From Magicicada septendecula (lineage: Eukaryota; Arthropoda; Insecta; Hemiptera; Cicadidae): a DNA stretch of 64,000 bases. Both the position numbers and the translations under genes were made by a program. The notes beneath the pieces are model-generated. The model did no database searches. It saw only the letters and a list, made by a program, of their open reading frames with translations, and was not told the origin of the DNA. The stretch is from NCBI GenBank assembly GCA_034769895.1, contig CM068372.1, positions 440,751,458-440,815,457 of the forward strand, given 5' to 3'. Positions 12,079-24,642 of the stretch are shown here, one piece after another (position 1 is the first letter of the stretch; every line of letters starts with the position of its first letter).

Positions 12079-12684
12079 CAATCAGAAAATAATAAGAAAA
12101 TTTGGTCATGGATGAAACGGAAAACAACAAATGCGCAGGACATGAAGAAGTATTTCATAACATTCAGCTACATACAACTGAAAACAAAGACTTAAAACAG
12201 ACAGAAAATGACTTATTGATGACAGAGACGTTTATGGATGGTACAAGAGAAAATGCCACCGACAGTGGACACGAAATGTTAAACGGATACGAAATCACAT
12301 TTCTCTTAAAAACGAAGCGATATTTGTTGAATGACAACGGACGAAGAATATGAATTTTGTTCAGAATTTGATGTAACGTCCAAGGGAATAGAGAAACTCT
12401 AACGACATTACAACAAAAGAAAAGAAAAACGAAGTGAGTAAATAACTGAAATTACTAAATCATGAAGTGAGTAAATAATTTTTCCTTTTTGTTAGTGTAT
12501 CCTTACATTTGAACCCACCTTACATTTGTATCCTTTGGTGAACCCACCATCGAAATGTTTGAACTACAGCGCTTTTCTGTCTTTACAGAAGAATACTGTG
12601 CTTCTTATTTCTTCACGTTAGAGGCTTACGGTATCTGACAATATAGTTCGCATACTTGCTGCCGTGAAGTTTTTATACCATGTG
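12079..12684. other. Unassigned stretch
   Basis: A Lys, Glu and Thr-rich frame at 12102-12353 has no recognisable domain. Nothing else supported. Confidence 0.45.
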
Positions 12685-12965
12685 TGCAACTGATAGAAAT
12701 GTGAATTCCAAGAAGTATTGTAGGGAAACCAAGGTGGAAGAGATTGCAGAATGAGAACATAAGAGAGATTTGTAGTCACATCTATAACAGAATCAGAACG
12801 CACAAAAGACAGACGGTTGGTTCTGTACAGATTGTTGAAGATAGCGAGAGATAACAAGCTGTCCAGCAGGAGAAGAGGTGGGAGATCAAAGAAAAGATGG
12901 CTTGTGGGGAATGTGCGAATATTAAGGAAGGAAAGCTTTAGGAGAAGAAGAAAAAGAGAAGGCTG
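12685..12965 (+). mobile_element. Probable LINE 3' end, decayed
   Basis: The plus strand contains KPRWKRLQNENIREIC and then, in another frame, RRRGGRSKKRWLVGNVR. These match the R.N..IR and GR.KKRWL..VR blocks that follow the reverse transcriptase of many LINEs. At least one frameshift separates them. A (GAAGAAGAA)-like tail follows near 12940. Only weak homology can be judged by eye. Confidence 0.5.
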
Positions 12966-14785
12966 CATTGCTGAATATTATTATTGTTCTCCCCTTAAAA
13001 ACGATGTCTTTAAAATCGGACTGTACAAGGAATTCACTCTACATTTCACCTTCGGAACGGTTTTGTAGAGAATCCGCTTCAGAGCTGCCATCGGCATCTT
13101 GAAACCTGCCTTTAGAGCGCTCTTGGTCTAGTCAAATCACGCCCGCCCCTCTCAGTGTTTCATTTCAGTCTCATAAACGAGTAAAAATTTCACAGGGAAC
13201 GAGGCGGGTGTTCCAAACGCAAAGATTTTTTTCTCTCAAATCTTTCAAAAACGGCACCTTACGAACAACAGACGCGTTATCGTAACTGATGGCGACATTT
13301 TTCGCATGATAATTTCACGTTACCTTTTCAAACCTTCCACTCAGTGGGCCTGATCCGTTATGCCAGAAACGTTGATGGCATAAACATGCGCATTGCGACG
13401 AATTCGCGAAATTTATTGTGCGCGGACTTCTACTTGTGCGAATCAGTGGAATTTGTAACTCTGTCGATGTTCTTCCATACGCGTTCCGGATAAACATCTT
13501 CTTTTCGTTGTGATATTGAAATGTAGTTGTAGGAATACAAGTTTGATCGATTTTTTTCGAGCAGTCTCTTCATTACGTACAGTCTTGCACGCGCTAGTTT
13601 GTACTTTCTATTTGCAGCTCCGCCTGATTTCCTGTATTCCTCTTTCTACCAGTTCCTGCGCGTCTTGCCAACGTACTTCATCTGTAATTACTCCATCCTA
13701 ATATATTGCATTATGTTACTCTGTTTGTCTGTCTGTCTCTCTCTCTTTCTATATACATACTATATGTATATAGTACCAGTAGTAGACCTATACCGAATTC
13801 TCCAACTTTATTTTCTAATTAAAATATAGTCGTTTGTTTTATACCGTAGGCTATATTATGAATTCGAATGCATTTAGCAACTAAAGCAATAAGAGATTAC
13901 AATAACGTACCTCGCTTAACACATTTTTAAGGTATTAAGAAATAAAATATGCGTTCACGTGTAATTCCTATTCCGCGCAAACGTCTCTTGACGTTCCCGT
14001 AACAGTATCAGCCTGTGTGCGGTGTCTCAGAATTGCGGCTTCAACAAAAATTAAGGAAACTCGATATTCCTATCGAGTCAGTGTCGGCCACGCTTGCGAC
14101 TGTATCTCCTCCTTCCTTTTTTCCGTTCTTTTGCTTCTTTTGTTTAAGGGTGCAGGCGAATCGATTAGTGCATTATAAAAAAAAAAAAGGTAACCCCGTG
14201 TGGGTCAGGTTGCGTTGACTATAATTTCGGCTTGAAAAGAAAACATTGGTCGCAGGTCTGCTGCCCCGGATGAATGTCCTCTGCTTTCTCTGTCTCTCCC
14301 TCTCTGTCTACCGTCCTTTGTTCACTCGGACATGGGGTTAACGGTAATAATTTGATCACATTCAGTAGTTGGCCGGTAAATCTCATGTAGGCTATAAAGA
14401 GCGTAGCCAGTAGTTATGAGTGAGTCTGCACTTTCCATTGTGTAAATCATTCTACCACTGCCATTATAATTCATCTTCGTTGTCATCATACAAGATATTA
14501 TTGTTATTATTGAACAGTCTTGATTCGTTATGACTGTATAACGCTCCGAGAGGAGCATGGCGTTAAGGCGATTGAAAAATGAAGTCGGAAAAATGAAGAT
14601 CATTTTAATTTAATTAAAACATATTTCTGTTAGTCGTATTATCGTTAATGGAGTTAATTGATGAGTTGAGAGCACAGTACAGAGAACGATATAATTATCA
14701 CTTACGAGTTCAAAAAATGTAATACGTGTTTTCGGAAGTTACCAAGTATTTCATTCGTAACTTAATATACTTTGCGTATCATAAT
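12966..14785. other. Unassigned stretch
   Basis: No coding, repeat or RNA signal recognised beyond a short imperfect CT tract near 13730-13750. Confidence 0.5.
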
Positions 14786-15088
14786 AGTGTGAGCCAAGCG
14801 ATGCCTCATTTTTGGCTCCACCGTTGGTATTTGTCTGTCTGTATTTTGGGTTATGTCTCACAATAACTTTCGAACTGATAAAATATTTTCTTAAAACTTG
14901 GAAAGTCTGTCCATATATTTACTCTGTAGAATCCTATTGTTTTCGAGATTGATCCCTCAAAAAAGGGGGGGTTGGAGGGAAAAATGTCGGGGGGGGTCAA
15001 AACTATAAAAGAATCGGATAAATCCATGTAGGATTTCAGATTAACTAAAATGTATTCATTTTTGAACGTCAGGGACCAAAAAGTGAAT

Positions 15089-15451
15089 AAAACTTTGATA
15101 TATATAACGGATCTTTACAGCTGTCGCCGTTTCTCCGTCCCCAACTTCCATTGTAACCTATCGTAGCATGTAAGTTCTTCTAAATTTCTTGCAACCATTG
15201 CTTCCGCTACGTCATCTCGCCAACTTCTCCGTGGACGTCCTCTTTTCCTCCTCACCGGTGGTATCCGTTCCAGTATTTTGCTGGCCCATCTGTCACCTTC
15301 CAATCTCTTCACATGCCCAAACCAAGTCAATTGTCTCCTTTCTGTTTCATCTATTATTGTCCTGTCAATATTCATCTCGGCTCTAATAGTCTCATTTCTA
15401 ACCCTGTCTAATTTTGATCTTCTACAACTCCTCGTGAAGAAAACTTTGATA
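15089..15451 (-). mobile_element. 5'-truncated LINE with 12-bp target duplication
   Basis: The minus strand has an open frame to a stop at 15117 with RRQLTWFGHVKRLEGDRW, RKRGRPRRSWRDDV and DRLQWKLG, the classic post-RT tail of LINEs (WFGHV.R, GRPR..W.DDV, DR..W). Reading upstream without a start codon adds RSKLDRVRNETIRAE, also a LINE block. The insertion is flanked by aaaactttgata at 15089-15100 and 15440-15451. It sits inside repeat family A, so it is younger than that copy. About 100 codons survive; 5' truncation during target-primed reverse transcription explains this. Confidence 0.85.
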
Positions 15452-15997
15452 AAATCTCAAAATTGTTGAGGGGTATCAAAGTAAAGAGAATTTTAACTAG
15501 CATCTGAATGTAGTGATACGTTTCAAAAATTTCTGAACTCCAGGGCTTAAAAAGAGATCAAAATTTTGAAAAAAAAATTTGTGAAAGTCCAGCAGGGTGT
15601 CAGACTAAAAGGAATTGTAATCGAAATCCGAATGTTACGAATTTTTGTGTTTGTTGTATGATTCCTTGCTCTAAAGTTGATTGTGCTGTATGATTGTTAT
15701 ATTACTAAAGGAAATAGTAGAGAAATCGGAATTTTTTAAGGTTTCCAATATTTGAAAAGTTTCGAATATATCTGCGTTTCTTGTATAATCATGGACTATA
15801 GAACTATAAGCCGAGGGGACGGAGGGGTGTGGGGCATCCGAGGAAGCGCTGGAGTGATCAGCTGTAATCTTTGCCTGTTTGAGACCGGAACAAACCATCC
15901 TTCGTTTAATCCTTGCGGATGATGGTGATTATTATTTTCTAATATAGAAATTTATGTAATAGTACATGTACTTCGTTGAAAATAGTGAGCGAATTCT

Positions 15998-16135
15998 GGA
16001 GCTCAGGGAGCATTATAGTGGGAGCTCAGGGAGCATTATAGTTGGAGCTCAGGGAGCATTATAGTTGGAGCTCAGGGAGCGTTATAGCTGGAGCTCAGGG
16101 AGCATTATAGTTGGAGCTCAGGGAGCATTATAGTT
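15998..16135 (+). repeat. 23-bp tandem array, six units
   Basis: Six units of 23 bp (consensus begins ggagctcagggagcattata). Units differ by one or two bases. The unit equals the terminal word of family A, present once near 58640, so the array arose by tandem amplification of the repeat's end. There are no spacers, so it is not a CRISPR. Confidence 0.95.
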
Positions 16136-16139
16136 GATT

Positions 16140-17280
16140 GTGTATAGAGAAGTTTCGTTCTCGAAGGGGATAGAAATAACAATAATTTCAAATCAAGGAT
16201 TTGCGAGTGACCGAGGGTGACTGTTATTATTGTGTAATACGAGCGCGTCTGCATGGTGTTTATGGAGAGCTCTGTGCCCCGGAATGTGAGAGGGTAAAAA
16301 TAGGAATAAACATGTATACGTATGTAAAAAATCTATAATGGAAGTGAATGTTGAGACTGTAAAACCAGGTCATGAACGGTGCGGAGGGCGCCGAGGAATA
16401 AACAAAAGGAGACGAGAGAGACGCCCGCCGCTGCTGGTTCCCCGTCTCGCGTCGAGTACGGGCGCGCACTTTTCCCTTTCTTTCTCGCGTTTTTCTTCTC
16501 TCCCACGCCTTTTTTTAATTGTACGTTTTGGTGTTTTCATTTTTTCTTTCTTTTTAGTCTCAGCAGTTTAAACGCGACGACTAGTTTCGCTAATGTGCAT
16601 AGAGCACCAGGCGAGTAAGCAGGGGCGACTTCATATAAAGGTGAAGAGGACGTGTGGCGCGCAAGGAAAATAAAAATCGATCCTCGTGCAATATGGAGTA
16701 CCTACCCCCTTGTGCCGCCACACCGCGTCTTCGCCACCCGGTCTCGGCGGCGGCGGCGGCGGTGGTGGATTTCACACTTAGCGCTTATCTCACGCTACAC
16801 ACACACACACACGCACACACCGGGAACACGGTGTCTGCTGCGCGTCGTACATTTAAAACATTTTGTTATTTAAAAGTACGCTGGTTGGCAGCCTTGTGTG
16901 GGTGGTGGTTGGCAGACGTCGCGTTGTACACAGAATGGCCCACTCGAAAACCCGTAGCGTCGTCACTTCTTTTAATGAGTCTCCGTCGCTGCTTGTATTC
17001 AGCGTCGCTGTCTGCACCGTGCACCAGCCAACTCTTGTGTTGTTCTCTGCTTCGCTGTGTGCAACATTTTTTATATATTGCTGCACGTTACCTTATCGCC
17101 GTCAATGCCGGGAATAATGTTTAATGTGCCCGTTAATAAATTAACGAGAACGAAACGATGGGTGGGTGGGGGGATTAAAAGCAAAAACATTCACATTAGT
17201 GACGATGGCAGAACAACAAACTCGCCAGTCACGATAAAAAAACAACAGTTAAAATGTAGTCTATATTTAAAAAAATGTAA
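16140..17280. other. CpG-rich unassigned stretch
   Basis: Contains (CGG)n at 16746-16767, (CA)n at 16796-16820 and many CpG and CGCG words. The composition could mark a promoter or a first exon of a host gene, but no convincing initiator, donor and coding combination was seen. Confidence 0.35.
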
Positions 17281-17840
17281 TTACTTACTCTCTGTGCGCG
17301 CGCGCGCGCGCCAAAACGTCCTACGACGTTGTCCGATGCCCAGCCTCCATTGTTGTCTGTCGTTGCCGTTTTCATCGTCTAGTCCTCTATCGCTCATTGA
17401 TCTTCTTATGCCCTCTATCCATGTTTTCTTGAGTCTTCCTTTCTTTCTGTGGCTCTCTCTAGGTATCCGTCTCATTGTCTTCTTTGCTAGTCGGTCTTGT
17501 CCCATTCTTTGTACGCGTCCGTACCAGATTAGTTGTTTTTCTTCAATGCAGTCGATGATTGTCTTTTGTACGCCCGTTTCTTCTTTGATCGTTTCACTTC
17601 GTATTCGCTCCAGTCTTGAAGTTCTAGCAGCTTGTCTCAAAGCATCCATTTCTGTAGCTTCTAACTTTCTTTTTACCTGTTCTTTTATTCTCCATGTTTC
17701 GGATCCGTACATCAACGTGTTTTAATCATACTATCGTGTATTCTTGTCTTCTTTCTTTTCCAATTTCTGTGCTCCATAGAATCCGATTCAGTGAACTAAT
17801 TATTTCTTTTGCTTTGTATTTAAGACACTGTTAAGCAGTC
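17281..17840 (-). mobile_element. LINE fragment, RT thumb to C terminus
   Basis: The minus strand carries YGSETWRIKEQVKRKLEA, LERIRSETIKEETGV, KQLIWYGRVQRMGQDR and RQQWRLGIGQRRRTFW, in the order found after the reverse transcriptase domain of LINEs. Upstream in another frame is KEIISSLNRILWSTEIGKE, the segment just before the YGSETW block. At least one frameshift separates them. About 180 residues are recognisable, one of the longest LINE pieces here. The minus strand ends in a CGCG-rich run near 17300. Confidence 0.8.
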
Positions 17841-17849
17841 TGTGGTCTA

Positions 17850-18980
17850 AGGATTACAACTATGAACAATTCAAAAAAAATTGTGAGAGTAGAATGCGCA
17901 GGTGAATATGGTAAATGAGTTGCGATATCGAGATAAAAAGTCTAGTCATTGTTGTACTGGTGGCAGTGCCCTTTTGTTTTGTGCTGATATTGAATCAAAC
18001 GTCATGCAAGCAAGTTTTAATATCGTCAAAGTCGCTTTTACGTATTTAGTGTATCGAACCATCTGGCTTTCTTATAATTGTTTGTGGGCTTTAAATTATC
18101 TTAAAAACTGGTATAACTATGAGTGTGATCAACTAGACATTTGCAAAAAGAAGTGTTGCGAGATGTGTATTCTTTTGAGGCAAGTGTTCAAATAATCTGT
18201 CCGTAAATGATCTTCCTGTTTGGCAGATACAGATTTGTTCCAGCTTATCGACTGTTTTCCTGGCCAGATGTCACAGTTAAAAAACGATTTCGTCTTATCG
18301 CGTTCATTAGTCGTGTTTATCAATTTCACTTTCGATCAGCATAAACAGTTTGGAGACGGTGCGCGTGCGAGGTCGCGCACGCGCGCCAATAATACTCGGG
18401 TACGTGTTTCGATAGAAACAAACTGCAGTAATCAATGCGTTTATTATACCTCTCCCCTCCCCTTCGTCACATCATTCCGTTTCACTTGTCATTATTTTGG
18501 AACCCGTCTCTTTCCCTCATTTCTCTCTCCTCCTCCCCCTGCTTGTATTTACCGCTCGTTATTGGCGTTGTATTTTTTTCTTCATCACTCCTTCATTCCT
18601 TTCCTTGTCCCCGCTAACTCTGCCTACCGAAAATAATACAGTATCTAATTCGCGCCTTAATTTTTTCCGGCGGTTGAGCGAGAGAGGGTTTAATCTTGCC
18701 GGGTGTAATTTATTTTATGGTTTCGATTATTGGAGTCGTTGTCGGTGGAGTAAATTTCATTTAAATTAACCGAGTAGGTGAAAATTGCATGTAGAATGTA
18801 CGTGCGCGCACGCAAAATGTTAACGTTCTGTTGTCTTGGGGGGGGGGGCATCGATTGTTGGTATTGTTGTCAGTTTCATGCTGGCAGCCCTGATTTTCTT
18901 TCTTTTTTTCAACAGTGTGATGTACTCCAGTGATGTAATATTAACTATAATGATTTAAGGTTGGATGCGCGTTTGTGTAT
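17850..18980. other. Unassigned stretch
   Basis: No supported gene. An 11-base G run occurs at 18838-18848. Purine-poor tracts produce long spurious frames at 18220-18640. Confidence 0.5.
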
Positions 18981-18989
18981 CTGTGTTTG

Positions 18990-19590
18990 GTTGACTTCCG
19001 GATGGGACTGTAGCCGTTCCATGCGTGGGGCTTTTACTGGACGAGCGAAGCAAGTTCTCAGTTTTGATTCGACTGTTTCGCATTTGGAATAGACATATCT
19101 GTCTGTCTATCATTTGGGATATGTCTCACGATAACCTTCGAACGCAACAATTGATTTTCATAAAACTTGGCCTGTGCGTCCATATTGTCACCCTACATAA
19201 CCCTATTGTTTTTAGGGTAGTTCCCCCCTCCAAGAGATAGGGGCAGGAGCCAAAAAGTAGGGAGGTCAAAATTGTGAAGACATCGCAAAAGCACATGTGG
19301 GGTAGCAAATTAAAGAGAATTTTAACTTCCGTCTTAATGTAGTGTTGAGTTTTGGAAATTACAAAATTTTTTGGCAGCCAGGGCCCAAGAAAGGGATTAA
19401 AATGTTGAAAAAAGTGTGAAAATCCAGCAGGATGTCAGATTAAAAGGAACTGTAACCCGAAGTGGAATGTTCCGATATTTTAGTGTTTGTCGTACGACTG
19501 TGGGCTTCTACGATTGTTATATTATTAAAGAAATAGTGAACGGGATTTTTGTAATCTTATCCACAATTGAAGAATTATGAAACGGGCTAT
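18990..19590 (+). repeat. Dispersed repeat family A, copy 2
   Basis: Begins near gacgagcgaagcaagttctc and aligns throughout with copy 1, including ttaaagagaattttaactt and gaaaatccagcaggatgtca. Continuous, without the LINE found in copy 1. The start word is shared with the inverted copy at 30560. Confidence 0.75.
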
Positions 19591-21760
19591 CGGAGTTCTT
19601 AAGCGCAGAAAGGTTACTAGTATATATATATTTGGTTTCGTTTCTGAACTTAGGTTTATATTATTCCAGGTAATATCTTCCATCCCGATCACTATGTTAA
19701 TTCGACAGTTTCCCTTCGGAATGGTTCTTGTTACCAGTACCCCTAGACTATCCGCTTCAGCATGTTATCGTGTAGTAACTTACATCTCGCTGGAGCTGCT
19801 TCTTTTTTTATTTTTGTATAAAAGAGCTCGCGAAGTATAAAAGTAGGTTTTTTTTGCGAATGTTCGAACTTCAGTAGCTGTAATCAAATGTTCTGTACGA
19901 GCAGAGTTTTTGTCAAGTATTCTCAACATGACAGTGAATGTTGTTAGATGTGTGAATGCTGGAAGCAGAGTATACAACAGTGATATACGTTTGTATGCTA
20001 AGCTGCGCCGTCGTCTGTAGTTGCCGTGGGATAGTTGCCCGATAGGTCTGAACCGCAGTGTCTCTGTGGTTTGGACCTGCCTCCTAGATACACCGGTCAG
20101 TGTCATAGTCTGTCTGCGTGTCCATTGTTGGATGTCACGTTGGACAGCGAGAGTAACCCTGTCTTCCAGCGCTGTCTTTACTGCTGGTAATTTCTAATTA
20201 CTTCGATTTAAATTTATCATGTGTTTTAAACTATTGATTGGTCGTGTCTGTTTGCTTTTTAGAGTCTGCAGTGGAACCAGTGCGTCAAATCAACCTTGGA
20301 AATTCATATTAAGTATTTTTTTTTTCCAGTGGCAGTTTAAGGAGGCAAGATTGTGAAATTCAAATACTGTATTTGCTCTTTCACTGATCTTCAAGTGTTG
20401 AGTACTGTTTGTAAATGGTCGAAATCGTATCTACGACGAGATATTTTATTTTGAAGTATGGAAATGATTAATAGTTAAACTGTTTTCTAATTCCGACCTT
20501 TATATAGACTACAATTTACAGCAGTGGGAGTAAATAACCTTAAATTTCACGACATATAAATTGATTCGCTCCATTAAAGTGGAGAAGAATGGTAAGATTT
20601 CACATCTAGAAGAAAATACTCGTTATTCTTCCTGCCGGCACTGTTCACGGTGCATTCTTCTACCGCCGTTCCCCCCTGCAGACTCTCCAGAACCCGTCGT
20701 GAAGCAGTCCTTTTCTCCATTTGGAAAGTTAGGGGCGTTTCCAGTGGCCCGTTATCATTTAGGCAATTGGGGCTCAGTGTTTTGATTTTTCTACCGCATT
20801 ATTCTGTCGTTGGAATAACTTGAAATACCACACGTCTGTGTATTTAATGATTATTAAGTAGGCTACTACTTACAGTAGCTTGTGTTTGTGATTGATACTT
20901 TTACATCATTTTAAAAATGGATAAAAAGGAGTATGGTGCTGTTGATATTTCGCGTCGGGGCGCTTCGGTCTTCGTCGAAGTTATCGCCCCTGTCGCCAAG
21001 CTACAACGTTAGTGACCGTTCAACATTCTTACGCATATAAGAAGTTCCCCTCTCCACACCCCCTCACCGCCCGCAGGAGGTGCTGAAAGCTGCGTCGAAC
21101 CTCAAGGAACAATCACGTGACCAGTATGACCATTATGCAAACTTATTTTTGCGGAAACAATACATGCGATCTCATGAGTATCGTTAATTAAATTTAAAGC
21201 CATTGTCTCGACAAACCCTTAAACATAGTTAAATTGTTAGGAGATTCAGTGAACCATTGAATCTTATGCACGGGGCGGCAATGGAAGCTTCTTCACTGTT
21301 TGGTAGATCCCGAATTTTCAACATACCGTCGAAAAAAAAAAGAATATATAGTACAATTACAAAGAGAGGGTGAATATAAAGAACATGAAAAAGGAAGGCA
21401 TAAACCAGTCATCTGTCAAATTGCCAAATATATCTTGCCAACATCGCCTTAAGTATACTTCCGTTCCGTCAGCTCTGTACTTTTTTCTTCTTCAGTTCAG
21501 GGATTAGGCTTTCTACCAATTCATGGTCCAAAGTTTGGCTTTCCTAGATCTCGTTGACCTTCAAATGCGCCTTGACACTATTTTTAACCTAGTCTACCCA
21601 CAAAATAACTGAATATTATTTAACTGCTCTAGTAAAGACGTGTATAAAATCAATATTGATTATATTGCTGCGCAATACGGAACATTCTGGTACAGTCGAC
21701 AGTGTCTTTCGAATTCAAATTTAATTTGAATTATTGTACGAGTATAATCTTGTTGAATAA
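19591..21760. other. Unassigned stretch
   Basis: No recognised gene or repeat. The segment at 21480-21560 has a weak LINE-tail flavour on the minus strand but is too short to call. Confidence 0.45.
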
Positions 21761-21763
21761 CTT

Positions 21764-21869
21764 GTTGATTATTTGTGATAAATTAAAGCTGGTGATTAGT
21801 GACTTAATTGGTGTCCGTTGATTATTTGTGATAAATTAAAGCTGGTGATTAGTGACTTAATTGGTGTCT
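21764..21869 (+). repeat. 53-bp tandem duplication
   Basis: Two 53-bp copies (21764-21816 and 21817-21869) starting gttgattatttgtgataaat, apparently identical, which implies a recent duplication. Confidence 0.95.
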
Positions 21870-23680
21870 GTAATTTTATTTTCCACTGTACCATACGGAG
21901 ACCGTCGTAACAATATTAATGCACCGTAAAGTACAATGTTCAATATTAGTGACAACAATGTGACTACGTGCATTTGCATTCCAGTCGTAGTGTTACGAGT
22001 TGCTCGTAGAGGAGGCATAAGTTTGGTCCTCCCGCAGTTCTGTTTGGACACCGTTGTTTAAGTAACGGATATACCACACAGTGATAGTCACTACGACTCT
22101 GCCGTATAAATAATTACGGTTATGTATCACGCAGCAATCCTAGGAATTCGTTTGGACTTACAGTAATTCGAACGACGTCACATTCCATCATCATCGGTAT
22201 ATTAACATGTCATACGGCCGTGTCTTACGGTAGAGTTAGGTCTACTACGCGGGGTATCGACAAATGCTGCGGCGAGAGATGCGTTGTTAGAGATAGAGGA
22301 CGGACAGTCAGCGTCGTCGCGTCACCTTTGACCTCGAGCGTGTCGCGCGTTGTCGGTGATGACAATACGTCAAAATGTTTCTATTTCGTCAGACGTTATC
22401 TGATGTGAAGAACGGACAGGCCGATCGGCCGTACTCGACGACGGTCGTTGAACTTAGAGACGCAACAACGGAATCTATGAAAATTGTATTTACGCGGATG
22501 ACAAGAGACAAGACAGACGTTTACAAAGACGTGTCGATGATCTAAAACGTCAAGCAGCTCAATCATGTAATGACTTTCTTCATCTACAAACATTTTCTTG
22601 ATTTGGTTTATAATTTTGAAGTTCGAAAATTAAATACAATTTGTGTGTGTTATCAGGGGTGCAGAAAATGTTCAGACCCTGAAATTTGCCCAAAACTAAC
22701 GCAAGGGTTTATTATGTTTTACCAAGCAGTTTATTGTATGTGATGAACGATAAAAGGAGAAGTAATAAAAATACAGGTTGCAGACACTTAACTTGCTCAA
22801 AAAATTATCTTATGAATAAGAAATATATTAATAATCACAACTCAAGAAACACAATAGTGTAATATTGGCTGTAATATGATAGCTACAAAGGAAGACGATC
22901 ACTGAAGAGGGCATTGAAATAAAATAAATGAGTTAGGCTTAATCTAAGAGACATGCTAAAAATGTTACTTACTAAATGTAGTAATTATTAAAGTACACAT
23001 TTATCCTGTTTTATTTTGAGAACGTACATAAATATTGTCATTGCTCGCGAGGGATGATGTTGCTATCTTTGTTCTCATTAGGATGAATGTTTCTTTTCAA
23101 AACTTATTTTAAAGATTAATTATTCTAGTTAATAATTGTAAAAATGATGCGAATACAACATCAGTTGATATTTTCGTCGTGATTTCTATTTTACGTCACT
23201 GCTAAAAATTTCCCCAGGCAGCCCAAATATCCCCCGAACCACGTTTGCGCGTTCCGACATATTCTGCACTCCGGTGTGTTATTCCCAAAATCATTTTCCA
23301 AGTTCTAAAGGTTTGTAAGGAGTCATTTTGGAGTCTTCTTACGATGGTCTTATCCAGAATATGCAGGGTGTTGTTGGCGTTGTGTATGCAGTCTACTGAT
23401 TCCCCACTGCAAACATAATATTTAAAAAAAATTCCTACCGTAGATTCTTCCACTGTGTGTGTGTGTGATCGTTTCGAGAACTCCATGGTGCAATCACAAT
23501 ATTGGTGGTAACAGTATATTGTAGAAAGACATGAGTTTTGCTTGTGGACCTTTTTTGGACTCCATACCTGAATACCTCAGGCCCCTATAAGCTTTAGGAA
23601 CTGTTTGTTAAAGGAGTAATTTGCTGTGACTGACAATTGCAACGCTTTTCAGACAGCCAATAAGTATTTACGTACTTACG
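21870..23680. other. Unassigned stretch
   Basis: CpG-rich patch at 22200-22400, otherwise AT-rich. No gene, RNA or repeat recognised. Confidence 0.45.
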
Positions 23681-23689
23681 GTCAGTTCG

Positions 23690-24175
23690 TTTTCATTCTG
23701 AAACTAAGTAATGCTTCGGCCGGTTTGGACCTATGGAGTGCAGCTTTGGGGAACGGCGTCCAACTCAAACATCGAAATCTTGCAACGATTTCAGTCAAAA
23801 ACTCTGAGAACAATACTGAGCGCGCCGTGGTACGTCAGCAACGCAGTGATACATAAAGATCTACACATAAAAACTGTAAAAGAAACCATCAGCGAACACA
23901 CCAACAGGTATCTACTGAGGCTGGACAGTCACCCAAATCCACTGGCATTAAACCTCCTCGACAACAGCGAGGCGATATACAGACTTCAGCGCTATGATGT
24001 ACTAGCACTCCCTACAAGATTTCATAATTAAGCGAACTGTTCAATAATACTATATGAGTTATGCCACTGGGCACAACTCATTCATGTGAATTTTCTGTGA
24101 ACTTTTACATTTTTTGCAACTTTTGTTTGCAGATTATGTAATGTACTGTACTTAAAATAAAAATAAAAGAAATTC
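23690..24175 (+). mobile_element. Jockey-like LINE 3' end with A-rich tail
   Basis: A frame to 24031 contains RPVWTYGVQLWGTASNSN, ILQRFQSKTLRTILSAPWYV and then HIKTVKETISEHTNRYLLRL. This is the C-terminal part of Jockey-type reverse transcriptases (RP.WTYG.QLWG, IQR.Q.K.LR.I..APWYV). The frame just upstream is shifted, so the methionine at 23711 is not a true start. A short 3' untranslated part ends in an A-rich tail near 24150-24175. The neighbour is another LINE on the opposite strand. Confidence 0.85.
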
Positions 24176-24179
24176 TGAA

Positions 24180-24642
24180 ACTACTATCAGCGGCGATAGT
24201 ATATATTGATTCTGCATAGTTGCACATTTGTTCCTGTATTTTTCGATTTGGTTCCGCCTTCAAAGACCCCTGAAGCCGTCTCTTCTTGGGTCTACCCCCA
24301 CACCTGTGTCCTACAAGTTTAATTCCGATTTCTGTATTTTACTGACTCGTTTCTTTGTGGTTGTCTACAATTCACACCCATAGGACAGCACTGGGACTGC
24401 AGTAACTTTGTAAAACTTTAATAATTTTGTATCTCGACGTGCCTTGTTTCTAAAAAAATACGGTCGATTGTTCCACAGATCGTCAGGAACTTACCTAACT
24501 TAACATCAGTACGATAATTCCTTTCATAGCCAATATAATTTCCAAAATGCCTCATCTGTTCTAGAATTTGATCATCGATTTCTTATCAATTACTTCGAGC
24601 AATAAAAGGTTCTAGGATTTTTGTGATCAGACGACATAAAAT
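24180..24642 (-). mobile_element. LINE fragment cut by a hAT-type element
   Basis: In shifting minus-strand frames: ILEQMRHFGNYIGY, then KLLKFYKVTAVPVLSYGCEL, then GHRCGGRPKKR. These are LINE blocks just before and after the YG.E.W motif (F.YLGY, LKFYKV, LSYGCE). The hAT-type insertion at 24643-25465 interrupts its upstream side, and LINE-like sequence may resume at 25474. Several frameshifts and stops show it is old. Confidence 0.65.

Larger units (their letters stand above)
14786..16135 (+). repeat. Dispersed repeat family A, copy 1
   Basis: Shares long stretches with 18990-19590, 58105-58650 and, inverted, 30025-30560. Shared words include gagaattttaactarcatct, gtccagcagg.tgtcag and gattgttatattayta. 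It has no coding potential. A LINE interrupts it at 15101-15439 and an unrelated segment lies near 15775-15940. Its end word, gctcagggagcattatagtt, also ends copy 4 and has been amplified into six tandem units here. I cannot assign a class; no terminal inverted repeats were seen. Confidence 0.7.

Noticed and set aside
17057-17725. 222-codon plus-strand frame
   Set aside because: Opposite strand of a LINE fragment whose minus-strand blocks are recognisable.
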